Assembly: GCF_013009555.1 (NCBI RefSeq)
Contig: NZ_CP046176.1
Location: 3,627,501 to 3,691,500, forward strand
DNA length: 64,000 nt
Source of the DNA: Phocaeicola dorei
GTDB lineage: Bacteria; Bacteroidota; Bacteroidia; Bacteroidales; Bacteroidaceae
Direction of reading: 5' to 3'
Shown: positions 33,563 to 45,300 of the stretch, piece by piece
How the letters are laid out: each line of letters starts with the position of its first letter
Numbering within the stretch: the stretch's first letter is position 1
The notes under the pieces: generated by a model
The model's database searches: none
Told to the model about the DNA's origin: nothing
The model's input: the letters and a program-made list of their open reading frames with translations, nothing else
Program-made: the position numbers and the translations under genes

Positions 33563-34303
33563 ATGAATATTTTTTGGGATACAATCACTCATTATAATGC
33601 GGGTACGTGGATTTATCAAGTTATTATTACCCTTACCGGCATTATTTTAACCTGTTCTCTATTCAAAAAACCTACAAAAAAAATAAAGGTAGCAATGAAG
33701 TTATACCTTATATTCTTGAATGTATGGATAGCTGCCGTGTATTACATGATTTATTGTGAACCAAGAAGTTATAACAGTGCTTTGGCAGGATTTTGGGGGA
33801 TCATGGCCATCTTCTGGATTTATGACCTGAAAGTAAACTACACCCCTTTTGATCAGACTCACAAACATACCGCACTAGCCGTCCTGCTTTGTATGTTGCC
33901 ACTGGCCTATCCACTCTTCTCCATTATAAGGGGGATGAGCTTTCCCATGATGACCTCACCTGTAATGCCTTGTTCGGTAGCGGTTTTCACCATCGGACTG
34001 CTGCTGGCATTTTCCAAACGAGTCAATATCTTTCTCGTCATGTTTCTCTGCCACTGGGCGCTGATCGGTTTCACCAAAACTTACTTTTTCCATATTCCCG
34101 AAGATTTTCTGCTGGCAAGTTCGGCTGTACCAGGACTTTATCTGTTCTTTAAAGAATACACAGCTTCCCATCTGCATACTTCTACCCTTTTCCGTGCCCG
34201 TATGATTAATCTCGCCTTAATTATTGCTTGCGGTGCAATCGGTGTACTGTTCATGATATCTATGGTATGCGAACTGGCTCAAGAACAGGCTTTATCGAAA
34301 TAA
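33563..34303 (+). CDS. DUF6064-like membrane protein
   Basis: 246 residues from ATG 33563. The frame is open back to 33377, but those codons cross the attachment repeat and the promoter-like TAATTTTG at 33523-33530. About seven transmembrane helices. The start MNIFWDTITHYNAGTWIYQ fits my recollection of DUF6064, whose function is unknown. First chromosomal gene to the right of the element and upstream of lysS in the same direction. Confidence 0.65.
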   Translation: MNIFWDTITHYNAGTWIYQVIITLTGIILTCSLFKKPTKKIKVAMKLYLIFLNVWIAAVYYMIYCEPRSYNSALAGFWGIMAIFWIYDLKVNYTPFDQTHKHTALAVLLCMLPLAYPLFSIIRGMSFPMMTSPVMPCSVAVFTIGLLLAFSKRVNIFLVMFLCHWALIGFTKTYFFHIPEDFLLASSAVPGLYLFFKEYTASHLHTSTLFRARMINLALIIACGAIGVLFMISMVCELAQEQALSK

Positions 34304-34377
34304 AAACACGTCTTAATGAGGTACTTTGCAAAATCTTTCGTATTTTTGCCAACAAATTGAGTTAATGTTTTAACAGG

Positions 34378-36108
34378 ATGAACGTATTAGAACTAAGTGA
34401 ACAGGAGATTATCAGACGAAACAGTCTGAATGAATTGCGCGCTATGGGCATCGAGCCATACCCCGCAGCTGAGTATGTAACCAATGCATTTTCTACAGAT
34501 ATAAAAGCTGAGTTCAAAGATGATGAGGAACCTCGCAAAGTATCGGTAGCCGGACGTATGATGAGCCGCCGTGTGATGGGTAAAGCTTCATTCATCGAAT
34601 TACAAGACTCAAAAGGCCGTATCCAGGTATATATCACTCGTGACGACATCTGTCCGGATGAAAATAAAGAATTGTACAACACAGTGTTCAAACGTCTGCT
34701 GGACCTTGGTGACTTCGTCGGTATAGAAGGATTCGTATTCAGAACCCAGATGGGTGAAATCAGTATCCACGCTAAAAAACTGACCGTACTGTCCAAGTCT
34801 ATCAAACCACTTCCTATTGTAAAATATAAGGATGGGGTCGCTTACGATAAGTTTGAAGATCCCGAACTGCGTTACCGCCAGCGTTATGTGGATTTAGCCG
34901 TAAACGAGGAGATAAAAGACATCTTCATCAAACGCAGCAAGGTATTCAGCTCTATGCGTGAATATTTCAACTCAAAAGGTTATATGGAAGTGGAAACTCC
35001 GATTCTGCAATCCATTGCCGGCGGAGCAGCCGCACGTCCGTTCATTACTCATCACAACGCACTGGACATGCCGCTGTATATGCGCATCGCCAGCGAATTG
35101 TACCTGAAAAGACTTATCGTAGGTGGTTTCGAAGGTGTGTATGAAATAGGCAAGAACTTCCGTAACGAAGGAATGGACCGCACACACAATCCTGAATTTA
35201 CCTGCATGGAAATATATGTTGCCTACAAAGACTATAACTGGATGATGGAGTTTACAGAAAAGATGATTGAAAAAATCTGTCTGGATGTAAATGGAACCAC
35301 TCAGGTAAAGGTAGGCGACAACATTATTGATTTCAAAGCCCCGTACAAGCGTGTCACTATGCTGGATTCCATCAAGGAACACACCGGCTATGACCTGACA
35401 GGCATGAACGAAGAACAGATACGCGAAGTTTGTCAGAAACTGAACATGGAAATTGACGATACAATGGGTAAAGGCAAGCTGATTGATGAAATCTTCGGAG
35501 AATTCTGTGAAGGTACTTACATCCAGCCTACTTTCATCACCGACTATCCGAAAGAAATGTCTCCGCTGACAAAAATACACCGCAGCAATCCGGATTTGAC
35601 AGAGCGCTTCGAACTGATGGTAAACGGCAAGGAACTGTGTAACGCATACTCTGAACTGAATGACCCGATTGATCAGTTGGAACGCTTCGAAGAACAAATG
35701 AGACTGAGCGAAAAGGGAGATGACGAAGCGATGATTATTGACAAGGACTTTGTCCGTGCGTTGGAATATGGTATGCCCCCCACTTCGGGGATGGGTATCG
35801 GTATGGACCGTCTGACGATGCTGATGACCGGGCAGTCTACCATTCAGGAAGTATTGTTCTTCCCCCAGATGCGTCCCGAAAAGGTTACTCCGAAAGACAC
35901 TCCTGCCAAATTTATGGAATTGGGAATTTCAGAAGACTGGGTTCCTGTCATTCAGAAAGCAGGCTATAACCTGGTGAGCGATATGAAAGAAGTGAATCCG
36001 CAGAAGTTGCATATGGACATTTGCGGAATCAACAAAAAATATAAATTGGAACTGACCAATCCTACGGTGGACGAAGTTGCCGGATGGATTGCGAAAATTG
36101 AGAATTGA
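34378..36108 (+). CDS. lysS: Lysyl-tRNA synthetase (class II)
   Basis: 576 residues. Charges tRNA-Lys. OB-fold anticodon domain (about 55-160, [11 protein letters not shown]), then class II catalytic motifs: motif 1 near [10 protein letters not shown], motif 2 [15 protein letters not shown], motif 3 [12 protein letters not shown]. About 70 residues longer than E. coli LysS at the C-terminus, as usual for Bacteroides. 74 bp after the DUF6064 gene; gpsA follows at 56 bp. Confidence 0.96.
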   Translation: MNVLELSEQEIIRRNSLNELRAMGIEPYPAAEYVTNAFSTDIKAEFKDDEEPRKVSVAGRMMSRRVMGKASFIELQDSKGRIQVYITRDDICPDENKELYNTVFKRLLDLGDFVGIEGFVFRTQMGEISIHAKKLTVLSKSIKPLPIVKYKDGVAYDKFEDPELRYRQRYVDLAVNEEIKDIFIKRSKVFSSMREYFNSKGYMEVETPILQSIAGGAAARPFITHHNALDMPLYMRIASELYLKRLIVGGFEGVYEIGKNFRNEGMDRTHNPEFTCMEIYVAYKDYNWMMEFTEKMIEKICLDVNGTTQVKVGDNIIDFKAPYKRVTMLDSIKEHTGYDLTGMNEEQIREVCQKLNMEIDDTMGKGKLIDEIFGEFCEGTYIQPTFITDYPKEMSPLTKIHRSNPDLTERFELMVNGKELCNAYSELNDPIDQLERFEEQMRLSEKGDDEAMIIDKDFVRALEYGMPPTSGMGIGMDRLTMLMTGQSTIQEVLFFPQMRPEKVTPKDTPAKFMELGISEDWVPVIQKAGYNLVSDMKEVNPQKLHMDICGINKKYKLELTNPTVDEVAGWIAKIEN

Positions 36109-36164
36109 GAATTTAAAGATTGAGAATTATTCCAATTGTCAATTATCCATCATAAATAATAAGC

Positions 36165-37160
36165 ATGAAATTGCCCGGTAAAATAGCGATAATGGGTGGT
36201 GGCAGCTGGGCCACGGCTATTGCAAAAATAGTCTTGGCTCAGGCTGAATCAATCAACTGGTATATGCGCCGCGACGACAGAATCGAAGAATTCAAGCGTT
36301 TGGGACATAATCCGGCTTATCTGACAAGTGTGCGCTTTGAAATAAAGAACATCAACTTTTCATCAGATATTAACAAGGTGGTAAAGGAATCGGATACTCT
36401 GATATTTGTTACCCCCTCTCCTTATCTGAAAAGCCACCTGAAAAAGCTGAAAACCAAAATAAAGGACAAGTTCATTGTCACTGCTATCAAAGGTATTGTC
36501 CCTGACGAGAACCTGATTGTTTCCGATTATTTTCACCAGGTATACGGTGTTCCCGAAGAGAATATAGCCGTCATCGCCGGTCCGTGCCATGCAGAGGAAG
36601 TAGCCTTGGAGCGTCTTTCTTACCTTACTATCGGATGTAAAGACATTGACAAGGCGAAAATATTTGCCCGCCAACTGGCCGGACATTATATAAAAACTTC
36701 TGTAAGCCCGGATGTGGCAGGTATAGAATATGCTTCTGTGTTGAAGAATATTTATGCCATCGCCGCCGGAATTTGCAGCGGTCTGAAATATGGAGACAAC
36801 TTCCAGGCCGTATTAATATCGAATGCCATTCAGGAAATGAACCGCTTCCTGAATACCGTACATCCCGTAGAACGTTCTATTGACGATTCCGCCTATCTGG
36901 GTGACCTATTGGTAACGTCTTATTCCAATTTCAGCCGGAACCGCGTATTCGGGACCATGATTGGTAAAGGTTATTCCGTAAAAAGCGCACAGATAGAAAT
37001 GGAAATGATTGCCGAAGGATACTACGGAACGAAATGTATCAAGGAGTTAAACAAGCACTTGCACGTGAACATGCCTATCGTAGATGCCGTATATAATATT
37101 TTATATGAGCGCATCTCGCCCATGATTGAGATTAAATTATTAACTGATTCATTCAGATAA
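36165..37160 (+). CDS. gpsA: Glycerol-3-phosphate dehydrogenase [NAD(P)+]
   Basis: 331 residues. Makes sn-glycerol-3-phosphate for phospholipids. N-terminal nucleotide-binding [24 protein letters not shown] with the family GP.HAEE motif, catalytic Lys in [13 protein letters not shown], and a C-terminal helical domain. Soluble, no signal. It lies between lysS and pgi, 13 bp before pgi, so likely one transcript. Confidence 0.94.
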   Translation: MKLPGKIAIMGGGSWATAIAKIVLAQAESINWYMRRDDRIEEFKRLGHNPAYLTSVRFEIKNINFSSDINKVVKESDTLIFVTPSPYLKSHLKKLKTKIKDKFIVTAIKGIVPDENLIVSDYFHQVYGVPEENIAVIAGPCHAEEVALERLSYLTIGCKDIDKAKIFARQLAGHYIKTSVSPDVAGIEYASVLKNIYAIAAGICSGLKYGDNFQAVLISNAIQEMNRFLNTVHPVERSIDDSAYLGDLLVTSYSNFSRNRVFGTMIGKGYSVKSAQIEMEMIAEGYYGTKCIKELNKHLHVNMPIVDAVYNILYERISPMIEIKLLTDSFR

Positions 37161-37173
37161 AATATCAGATACA

Positions 37174-38517
37174 ATGAAGAATATTAGTTTAAACATCGAC
37201 AAAGTAGCCGGTTTTGCTTCTAAGGAAACAATCGCTGCTTACGAACCTCAGGTGAAAGCCTGCATGGAAACATTGGAAAACGGTACAGGTAAAGGTAATG
37301 ACTTCTTGGGTTGGTTGCACTTGCCATCGTCTATAACAGCCGAACATTTGGCTGACTTGAAAGCTACTGCCCAGGTTCTGCGCGACAACTGTGAAGTAGT
37401 AGTAGTAGCAGGTATCGGTGGAAGCTATCTGGGAGCACGGGCCGTAATCGAAGCTTTATCCAATAGTTTCCAATGGTTGAAAGCAAAACAAGACGGACCC
37501 GTCATCGTATTTGCAGGCCACAATATCGGCGAAGATTATTTGTTCGAATTAACTGAATACCTGAAAGGTAAAAAGTTCGGTGTAATTAATATTTCCAAAT
37601 CTGGTACTACTACGGAAACCGCTTTGGCTTTCCGTTTGCTGAAAAAACAGTGTGAAGACCAGCTTGGAAAGGAAATGGCGAAGAAAGTGATTGTTGCCGT
37701 TACAGATGCCAAGAAAGGTGCTGCACGTGTTACAGCAGATAAAGAAGGATATCAGACTTTCATTATCCCCGATAATGTAGGTGGCCGTTTCTCTGTCTTG
37801 ACTCCGGTAGGTTTGTTGCCTATCGCAGTGGCAGGTTTCGACATCGAAAAATTAGTGGAAGGCGCACGCACAATGGAAACAGTATGTGGGCCGGCTACTC
37901 CGTTTGCCGAAAACCCTGCTGCCGTTTATGCCGCTACCCGCAATGAATTGTATAAAAACGGCAAGAAGATTGAGATTTTGGTAAACTTCAATCCCAAACT
38001 GCACTATATGAACGAATGGTGGAAACAATTGTACGGTGAATCCGAAGGCAAGGACGGTAAAGGTATTTATCCGTCTGCCGTCGACTTCTCTACCGACCTC
38101 CATTCTATGGGACAGTGGATTCAGGAAGGTGAACGTACTATCTTCGAAACAGTTATCTCTATCGAAAAGCCGGAACATACACTTCAAGTTCCTTCGGACA
38201 GCGAAAATTTGGATGGCTTGAATTTCCTGGCAGGAAAGCGTGTGGACGAAGTGAACAAGATGGCAGAACTGGGAACTCAGCTGGCACACGTTGACGGTGG
38301 TGTACCCAATATGCGACTGATTGTGCCCGAGCTGAATGAATATTATCTGGGAGAAATCATCTATTTCTTTGAAAAAGCTTGTGGTATCAGCGGTTATTTG
38401 CTGGGAGTAAATCCGTTCAACCAACCGGGCGTGGAAGCATACAAGAAAAATATGTTTGCTTTGTTGAACAAACCGGGATACGAAGAAGAGTCTAAAGCCA
38501 TCCAAGCTAGATTATAA
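37174..38517 (+). CDS. pgi: Glucose-6-phosphate isomerase
   Basis: 447 residues, the shorter bacterial type. Interconverts glucose-6-P and fructose-6-P. Two SIS domains: [33 protein letters not shown] and [14 protein letters not shown]; the catalytic Glu/His/Lys regions follow, ending [12 protein letters not shown]. Fructose-6-P made by the nan/nag operon in this window enters the same pool. A hairpin-rich intergenic region follows. Confidence 0.95.
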   Translation: MKNISLNIDKVAGFASKETIAAYEPQVKACMETLENGTGKGNDFLGWLHLPSSITAEHLADLKATAQVLRDNCEVVVVAGIGGSYLGARAVIEALSNSFQWLKAKQDGPVIVFAGHNIGEDYLFELTEYLKGKKFGVINISKSGTTTETALAFRLLKKQCEDQLGKEMAKKVIVAVTDAKKGAARVTADKEGYQTFIIPDNVGGRFSVLTPVGLLPIAVAGFDIEKLVEGARTMETVCGPATPFAENPAAVYAATRNELYKNGKKIEILVNFNPKLHYMNEWWKQLYGESEGKDGKGIYPSAVDFSTDLHSMGQWIQEGERTIFETVISIEKPEHTLQVPSDSENLDGLNFLAGKRVDEVNKMAELGTQLAHVDGGVPNMRLIVPELNEYYLGEIIYFFEKACGISGYLLGVNPFNQPGVEAYKKNMFALLNKPGYEEESKAIQARL

Positions 38518-38552
38518 TCGTCAAGAACCTATAAAGAATGCCATTTATCAAT

Positions 38553-38613
38553 GTCATTCTGAATGACAGTGAAGAATCTGAAAGCATCCACCAAGTGCTT
38601 GCAGATTCTTCAC
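38553..38613 (+). repeat. Nested hairpins after pgi, dispersed-repeat type
   Basis: A small stem GTCATT/AATGAC at 38553-38567 adjoins a long one: GTGAAGAATCTG (38569-38580) with CAGATTCTTCAC (38602-38613), extended inward by AAGCA/TGCTT. GTCATTCTGAATGA and GAAGAATCT are familiar as dispersed intergenic repeats in Bacteroidota. TTTG follows, so it may also terminate pgi. Confidence 0.6.
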
Positions 38614-38624
38614 TTTGTTCCAAT

Positions 38625-38644
38625 CCAACGGTCACAACCGTTGG
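38625..38644. repeat. Perfect palindrome before the HAD gene
   Basis: CCAACGGT and ACCGTTGG around CACA, 24 bp upstream of the HAD gene start. Operator or hairpin. Confidence 0.45.
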
Positions 38645-38668
38645 AAGTAATAATTATACATTTATTCT

Positions 38669-39403
38669 ATGTTTAAAGAAGCGATAAATAACTATCTTCA
38701 TGCTCATGGATACGAATCCATCGACCTGAAAGCCGTATTATTCGATATGGACGGAGTGCTGTTCGACTCCATGCCCAACCATGCTGAAGCATGGCATAAA
38801 ATAATGAAACGCTTCGGTTTCGGCCTCAGCCGAGAAGAAGCTTATATGCACGAAGGGCGTACCGGTGCATCTACGATCAATATAGTAAGTCGCCGGGAGC
38901 GTGGGCATGATGCTACAGAAGAAGAAATAAAAGCCATCTACCAAGCCAAAACTGAAGAATTCAACAAATGCCCCAAAGCAGAACGAATGCCCGGCGCACT
39001 GGAAGTATTGACTAAAATAAAGAGCGAAGGACTGACTCCGATGGTAGTGACCGGTTCGGGACAAACTTCGTTATTAGACCGGTTAAATCATAATTTTCCG
39101 GGCATCTTCCAAGCAGACTTAATGGTTACCGCCTTTGATGTGAAATATGGGAAACCAAATCCGGAACCGTATCTGATAGCCCTAAAGAAAGGCGGCTTCA
39201 AACCCAATGAAGCGTTAGTAATAGAAAATGCACCACTAGGTGTACAGGCGGGAGTTGCCGCCGGTATTTTTACTATCGCCGTGAATACAGGACCATTGCA
39301 CGACAATGTATTACTGAATGAAGGAGCGAATTTACTTTTTCATTCCATGCCCGACTTCAATAAAAATTGGGAAACACTACAATCTGCATTAAAACAAGAT
39401 TAA
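38669..39403 (+). CDS. HAD-superfamily phosphatase (beta-phosphoglucomutase-like)
   Basis: 244 residues. HAD motif I FDMDGVLFDSMPNHAEAW with the nucleophile Asp, motif II VVTGSGQTS, Lys in DVKYGKPNPEPY and motif IV VIENAPLGVQAG; the helical cap after motif I fits subclass I. Sugar-phosphate phosphatase or phosphoglucomutase are both possible. Closest partner in context is pgi, which may hint at hexose phosphate. Confidence 0.85.
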   Translation: MFKEAINNYLHAHGYESIDLKAVLFDMDGVLFDSMPNHAEAWHKIMKRFGFGLSREEAYMHEGRTGASTINIVSRRERGHDATEEEIKAIYQAKTEEFNKCPKAERMPGALEVLTKIKSEGLTPMVVTGSGQTSLLDRLNHNFPGIFQADLMVTAFDVKYGKPNPEPYLIALKKGGFKPNEALVIENAPLGVQAGVAAGIFTIAVNTGPLHDNVLLNEGANLLFHSMPDFNKNWETLQSALKQD

Positions 39404-39430
39404 ATTTTGCAAGAATTCTTCACAATCAAT

Positions 39431-39473
39431 AAAAAAGAGCTCCTTGCTTTCACCTAGATGAAAAACAAGGAGC
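39431..39473 (-). terminator. Terminator at the end of the SusC/D-esterase unit
   Basis: GCTCCTTG (39439-39446) pairs with CAAGGAGC (39466-39473); on the minus strand a run of six T follows. 43 bp past the esterase stop. Confidence 0.75.
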
Positions 39474-39515
39474 CCATATTATATAAAAAATCACAGCCTA
39501 TCAAAATACCTGAAC

Positions 39516-40760
39516 CTACTTTAAAACTTTGCGTAACCAAGGAATAACCAGTTCGTTTTTAAAATAATGAGAAGGAGGATCTACATTGACCGTTTCGAAA
39601 TAGGTCTTTGAATCCAGTCCTTCATCAAGGTGCTCCACATCTTTTCTAACTGCCTTATCAGCAAACTTCGGATAATGATGAAACTCCGCATTTTCCGGTT
39701 TTCCACTAGCAGCATAAGCAGATTGCACCAAACGGAAATCACGGTCCAACCCTCCCTCTGTAAAAATGATAGGACGAGGAGCTAATGACGCAACAACATC
39801 TGGAAAATTAAAATACCTCCAATAACCAGGTATCAGATGACGGATAGAATTTGGAAAAGGACGCCTGTTTTCCTTGTCAGGTTTAGTCATCACAACGGCA
39901 CGTTCTTGAGTCTGGCATAGAAAATCATTGTACACAAAAGCATAAATGTCCTTATCCAACACCCCCAAGACCATCATCGGTTCTGTACCTAATGAGAATC
40001 CGCTAATCACAATCCTGTCCTTTCGGATATAAGACTGGTCTTTCATCCAATTCAGCACTTGCATATCCAGATAAGAAGTATACCCTAGCCAACTCCATCC
40101 CAGTTCAAGCAAAAAACGGGAAACAACATCATAGTCATAATTCCATCCTTTATCATAACATTCCAAATCGGAGGCTTCTCCGGCAGCGGCATTATCCACC
40201 GCTACCGCCACATAACCTTCTTTAACCATATTCAAAGCCATACTTACTTTGGGATTATTATAATCCTCAGTTAACTTATCACAGATGCCGGGCTCACCGG
40301 CCAATCCTTCTTTGGTCCTTCCGGAACCCGGAATGCACAAGACTCCGGGTACTGCACCCTTCAAATGTTCCGGTTTCAAAACCAGAAAAGTGGAAACTGA
40401 CTTTGGAAAAGGATAGAACTCCCATTTCTCTAAAATATATCCCTCTTTTTTTTCCGTTTTCACACAGACAGGAGACGGTTGTCCCTTTATCTCGGGAAAC
40501 TTCATGATCTCCACCATTGCAGCACGCACTCCATCCTGCCATTGCGTAAAATCCTGTGCGGACATACCGGAACGGTAAGCATATTGGGGATGTGTATCTT
40601 TCAACATCTCATGCACAATGGCATAAGTACTTAGTAACCGTCCATCCCCACGATCTGATTTCACAACTGCATGCTTCTCAGGTTGGTAATTCTGAGAATT
40701 ACCAACCATACATAAGCTGCATACAGATACTAAAAAGAGCAATCTTTTCATTATCATCAT
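39516..40760 (-). CDS. Secreted alpha/beta-hydrolase esterase
   Basis: 414 residues with a signal peptide (about 5-22). Nucleophile elbow GFSLG in VISGFSLGTEPM, oxyanion region GVLCIPGSGRTKEG, a late Asp near TEGGLDRDFR and a His in EFHHYPKF, typical of the acetyl-xylan-esterase/dienelactone-hydrolase-like group (Abhydrolase_7). Likely removes acyl groups from a glycan in the periplasm. Last gene of the PUL, 12 bp after susD. Substrate not identifiable. Confidence 0.75.
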   Translation of the reverse strand: MMIMKRLLFLVSVCSLCMVGNSQNYQPEKHAVVKSDRGDGRLLSTYAIVHEMLKDTHPQYAYRSGMSAQDFTQWQDGVRAAMVEIMKFPEIKGQPSPVCVKTEKKEGYILEKWEFYPFPKSVSTFLVLKPEHLKGAVPGVLCIPGSGRTKEGLAGEPGICDKLTEDYNNPKVSMALNMVKEGYVAVAVDNAAAGEASDLECYDKGWNYDYDVVSRFLLELGWSWLGYTSYLDMQVLNWMKDQSYIRKDRIVISGFSLGTEPMMVLGVLDKDIYAFVYNDFLCQTQERAVVMTKPDKENRRPFPNSIRHLIPGYWRYFNFPDVVASLAPRPIIFTEGGLDRDFRLVQSAYAASGKPENAEFHHYPKFADKAVRKDVEHLDEGLDSKTYFETVNVDPPSHYFKNELVIPWLRKVLK

Positions 40761-40772
40761 ATTATCTCACTA

Positions 40773-42362
40773 TTATTCATACCCCGGAGTCTGCTTGATT
40801 TCCGGATCTCCATTCAAAACTTCCACATTAACAGGCCACAACATCATATACGCCTTATCCTCTGTTAATATAGGCAATGAACTTCCATAATGCGCTTTAA
40901 CAGAAAAGACAAAAGGTTTTCCGTTGGAATCACGTAAACGCAATAAATCAAACCAGCGGCTTCCCTCACCTACAAACTCTTTATCACGTTCCTGCAAAAT
41001 AGCCCACTCATTATCCGCATAATCTCCTGCGATATATTTATGTTGTTCAAATTTATCACCATAAGCACGCTTACGTACCTCATTTATATATGCAGCACAT
41101 TTATCCGGAGCTCCCAACCCGTTTTCACACTCGGCCAGCATCAACAAAACATCAGCATATCTATATACCGGTACATCTGAATCATAATAATGAGTTCCTC
41201 CATCCGTATGTCCCATCAGTTTTTTCCAACAAGCGCCACGAGTCTTTCCTTCGAACATATATTGAAAGAAAGTAGCATCCAAACGAGTATCTTCCTTATC
41301 ATAAATCTCGATAAACGGCACTTTATACTCATAACGTAATGGTCCGGCTGTCAATAGCTTCAACGGATCCGGACCATATTTATTTCCATCCAAGTCCGTA
41401 GCATTGGTAAACAAGGCTACATTATAGAACCAGTTCGCCCCCCAATTGGTCAATTCATTCTTATTAAAACACAGAGCGAAAATAATCTCTTTATTCTTCT
41501 TCCCTTCCGGAGTCCATAAATCCGCAAAGTTTGGAAGCAGTTCGAATTGTTGGTTCACCAAATTCAATAAAGCCTTCTTTGCTGTCAACAAGTCACTGTT
41601 ATTAGGATCTACGGCAGTCAGAGTAGCTATATGATCCCCTGCAATATCATCATCGGGTAATCCTGTAGTGACTTTGGCAGACCACATATATATCTTGGCC
41701 TTCAAAAGTTCCGTTGCATAATAAGACCATTCATATTGGTCGGACATCTTCTTATCCGACTCATTGAAGAAAGCTTCGGATTTATTAATATCTTCTTTGA
41801 TAAACTCTAACGTTTCCTCCGGAGTAGAACGAGCCTTATATAATTGCGTAATATCAATGCTACCCTCGGTAACTTTCGGTTCCGTCTCTAACGGCACACC
41901 ACCAAATGTTCGATAAAGATAGAAATAGTAATATGCACGCAAGCCATAAGCCTGTCCCAAATAAAATGATTTCTCCATTCCAGTCATATAATCAATTTCT
42001 TTATCTACATTTCTGATAAACAAATTTATATGCATGATATTTGGGTACACCTCATACCAATCATCGACACCGGTATTATCTTTCGTAAGCAGATTATTAG
42101 TCATAGGCGGACCATATACCCCCTCACCCATAGAAGTAACATCACTTATCAGAATCTCACTTCTGAACTCTCCCAATGTGACAGGCATCTGATATTTATC
42201 TCTTAAATCGGCATGAATACCAGTCATAAACATTTCTACCTGAGATTTCTGATTCCAAAAATCATTAGAGCCATAATAATCTTCAGGAGACAGGTCCAAC
42301 GCATCACAAGCAGACAATACCATCATCCCACTCAACAATATGCTATAAAATATTTTCTTCAT
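40773..42362 (-). CDS. SusD/RagB-family outer-membrane glycan-binding lipoprotein
   Basis: 529 residues. Lipoprotein signal with lipobox LSAC (Cys about 19), SusD N-terminal DLSPEDYYGSNDFWN, tetratricopeptide-like helices and the C-terminal signature ERDKEFVGEGSRWFDLLRL typical of the family. Sits on the cell surface as the lid of the SusC transporter. Follows susC by 15 bp. Specificity cannot be read from sequence. Confidence 0.93.
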   Translation of the reverse strand: MKKIFYSILLSGMMVLSACDALDLSPEDYYGSNDFWNQKSQVEMFMTGIHADLRDKYQMPVTLGEFRSEILISDVTSMGEGVYGPPMTNNLLTKDNTGVDDWYEVYPNIMHINLFIRNVDKEIDYMTGMEKSFYLGQAYGLRAYYYFYLYRTFGGVPLETEPKVTEGSIDITQLYKARSTPEETLEFIKEDINKSEAFFNESDKKMSDQYEWSYYATELLKAKIYMWSAKVTTGLPDDDIAGDHIATLTAVDPNNSDLLTAKKALLNLVNQQFELLPNFADLWTPEGKKNKEIIFALCFNKNELTNWGANWFYNVALFTNATDLDGNKYGPDPLKLLTAGPLRYEYKVPFIEIYDKEDTRLDATFFQYMFEGKTRGACWKKLMGHTDGGTHYYDSDVPVYRYADVLLMLAECENGLGAPDKCAAYINEVRKRAYGDKFEQHKYIAGDYADNEWAILQERDKEFVGEGSRWFDLLRLRDSNGKPFVFSVKAHYGSSLPILTEDKAYMMLWPVNVEVLNGDPEIKQTPGYE

Positions 42363-42377
42363 AATCCTTCCTATTTA

Positions 42378-45300
42378 TTAGAATGTAACATTTAAACCCA
42401 AAACAACTGTTCTAGGGAGGGGATATCCTCCATTCTGACTGACACCATATTCGGGGGTCGCCATATTTTTGGCTGCTGTAATATATCCCAAATTCTGTGC
42501 TGTTACAGAAACATCCACCTTGCTCAAACCGGATTTATGAATCCAACTCTGAGGCAAGGAATACGACAGGCTTATTTCACGAAAAGCCAAATAATCGCCA
42601 CGATAACAATTAATGTCTGATATTCTGTCATAATTACGTTTGCCTAAAAAGTCAGCCCATCCATACACCGGATATTTTCCATTCGGATTACTTTCCGACC
42701 AGGAATCTTTAACCAAAGATATGGTATTAAATGTTCCCTGCATATTACCCATAATCCAAGGAGTTTTCCAATCATGCACCCAATAGCCTAAAGCATAATC
42801 CAGACGGCAGTTCAAAGTTAATCCTTTCCATGAAGTATTAATGTTAAAGCCTCCGGTCCAATGAGGTATCGTATTACCCAATTTCACCCGGTCATAATCA
42901 TCAATTACACCATCCCCATTCACATCCTGCCATTTCACATCACCAGCCTGTATAGGCAGTCCTTTCTCCTTTTCGGCATCCGACAATTTAGCCCAAGCTT
43001 CAGGTCCATAGAGCACTTTGGCATCTGCTCCATTTTCCGTATAAGTGGATCTGTCTATCAGATTACCTGGAATCTCACTCTCACTCTTATAAATACCAAG
43101 AGATTTAAAGGCGTAAATCACACCATATTCCTGTCCTTCCTGATAACCACCCACCCATTGTCTTTCATAGGTACCATCTGCCAGCTTGCGTCCCGTATAA
43201 ACCTGATAGGCATCCTGCATATTATTCGGCAATCCATTGTACGGTAATGAGATAATCTTATTCTTATTATAAGCGGTATTCATACTAACTGTAAATTTCC
43301 AATCTTTGGTACGTAAAACATTGGCAGTCAGTTCTAACTCCATACCTTGGTTTTGTACTTCTCCATTGTTAGAAAGGAAAGAAGAAACTCCGCTATGGGA
43401 AGGCAGGGTGATTTCTGCAAATTTATCCTGTGTACGTCTATTATAATAGGTGAAGTTCAAGATATATTTGTTATTCAGAAAACCAATATCGAAACCTGTC
43501 TCAAATGTGTACGATTTTTCCCATCTCATGGTGGGATTAGGCAAATCGTTTATCATCAAAGGAACTTTGCCATTATAGTTGGGTACTATTTTACCATCTT
43601 TATCTTTCATAATACCATAAGAGCCTTGAACCGTATAATAATCAAGTCCTGTCACTACATTACCATTAGCATCCAGTACACCAGACACATTTCCATTGGC
43701 ACCGTAACTAGCACGAATTTTAGCATAAGAAAGTACATTGCTACAAGACTCCATAAAATTCTCTCTACTCAATACCCAACCGGCTGATATACCGGGAAAG
43801 GTTCCCCAACGGTTATCTTTTGGCAGCTTGGAGTATCCATCGCGACGTAAAACAAGGCTCAGCAAATACTTGGACTTATAATCATAATTCACTCTACCAA
43901 AGAATGAAAGAATGCGTTGTCTGTAATGCCAGGAATCTATTTGCCGCACTCCGGCAGCAGTCGAAGTATAATTCAAATCCTGAAAATCAGATAATGGAGA
44001 TCCATAACCGGACGCCGAAAAACCTTTCTTGTATGAGTCATAATATTCTACGCCTGCCATCGCATCTATAGAATGATCTTGCCGGAATGTAGTCTGATAA
44101 TTCAAGATTCCATTGTAAGTCTGGTCCAAAAGTCGTTCATGCTTGTTGGAAGTACTATGATTAGTGTCATACACCGGTCCTGTAGCTACAATATAGTCCC
44201 CTTTGAAGAACTCTCTGCTGTCATCAAAATAAAACCAAGTTCCTGTGGTCTTGAATGTCAACCCTTTCATTATATTAAAGGTAAAAGACTGACTCAAATT
44301 AAACTTGTCTGTATTATTATCATAGTTCAATGCATCCTCATACACTTTCACTGTGGTCCAGCCACGGGCATAAGAAGCCACGGCAGGGCCTGCCAACCAA
44401 TCGCCATCCGGACTTTTCACACGGAATGTAGGAGGAACGGACAAGGTAGTACTGAAAAAATCACCTTCACCGGCATATCCTGCACCACCATCGTCCCATT
44501 TTGCATCGGTAAATGTCAAAGAAGAATTAGAAGTAAGCCAAGGCTTAATTTTATAATCTGCATTGATCGTGAAATTCAAACGGTGATACCAGTTGTTCAT
44601 CGCATTTCCTTCGCTGCGATTATAGCCTAGGCTTGCATAATAATGTCCCTTATCATTGCCGCCGGATACGCTCAAGTTATAATCCTGAGTAATAGCCGGA
44701 GATTTGATATTATAATCTTTCAGCTGATTATCACAATAAATCAATTTTTGTCCCGGATTCACCGGGTCATCCATTGTCTGCCAACCTTGTTTTAACAGGA
44801 AAGCCAGATCATCTGTATAATTCATAACACCCCATACGGCTGTATTGTCTTTATTGCCATTAAGTACATTCCCTTTTTCATCAAAATATCTGTTTCCTGT
44901 TCCGTAAGGCTGTGTTCCGGATAAAGTCGCATCACTGGCAAATCCATGCCAAGCGCCCGATTTATCCTGCCATATATGCGAAGACCGATAAAATGCTGAA
45001 CGCATATAATACAAATAATCATGAGCATTCAAAAACTCATACTGGCTATGGAAAAAATTGAAACCGACTTTCGCACTCAAATTTATTTCCGTATGTCCTT
45101 CCGAACCTCTTTTAGTAGTAACAAGAATTACACCATTGGAAGCACGCGCACCGTAAATAGCTGTAGCACCAGCATCTTTCATGACCTCCAAAGACTCGAT
45201 ATCCTCCGGATTCACATCACTCAACGACTCGCGTACAGCACCATCGATAATAACCAAAGGTGAACCGCTACCATCCAGATTGGTACCACCACGAAGTACC

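Noticed and set aside
34972..35697. A 241-codon open frame on the minus strand within lysS
   Set aside because: It is antisense to a clear lysyl-tRNA synthetase, has Phe/His/Val-rich composition typical of a shadow frame and no domain.
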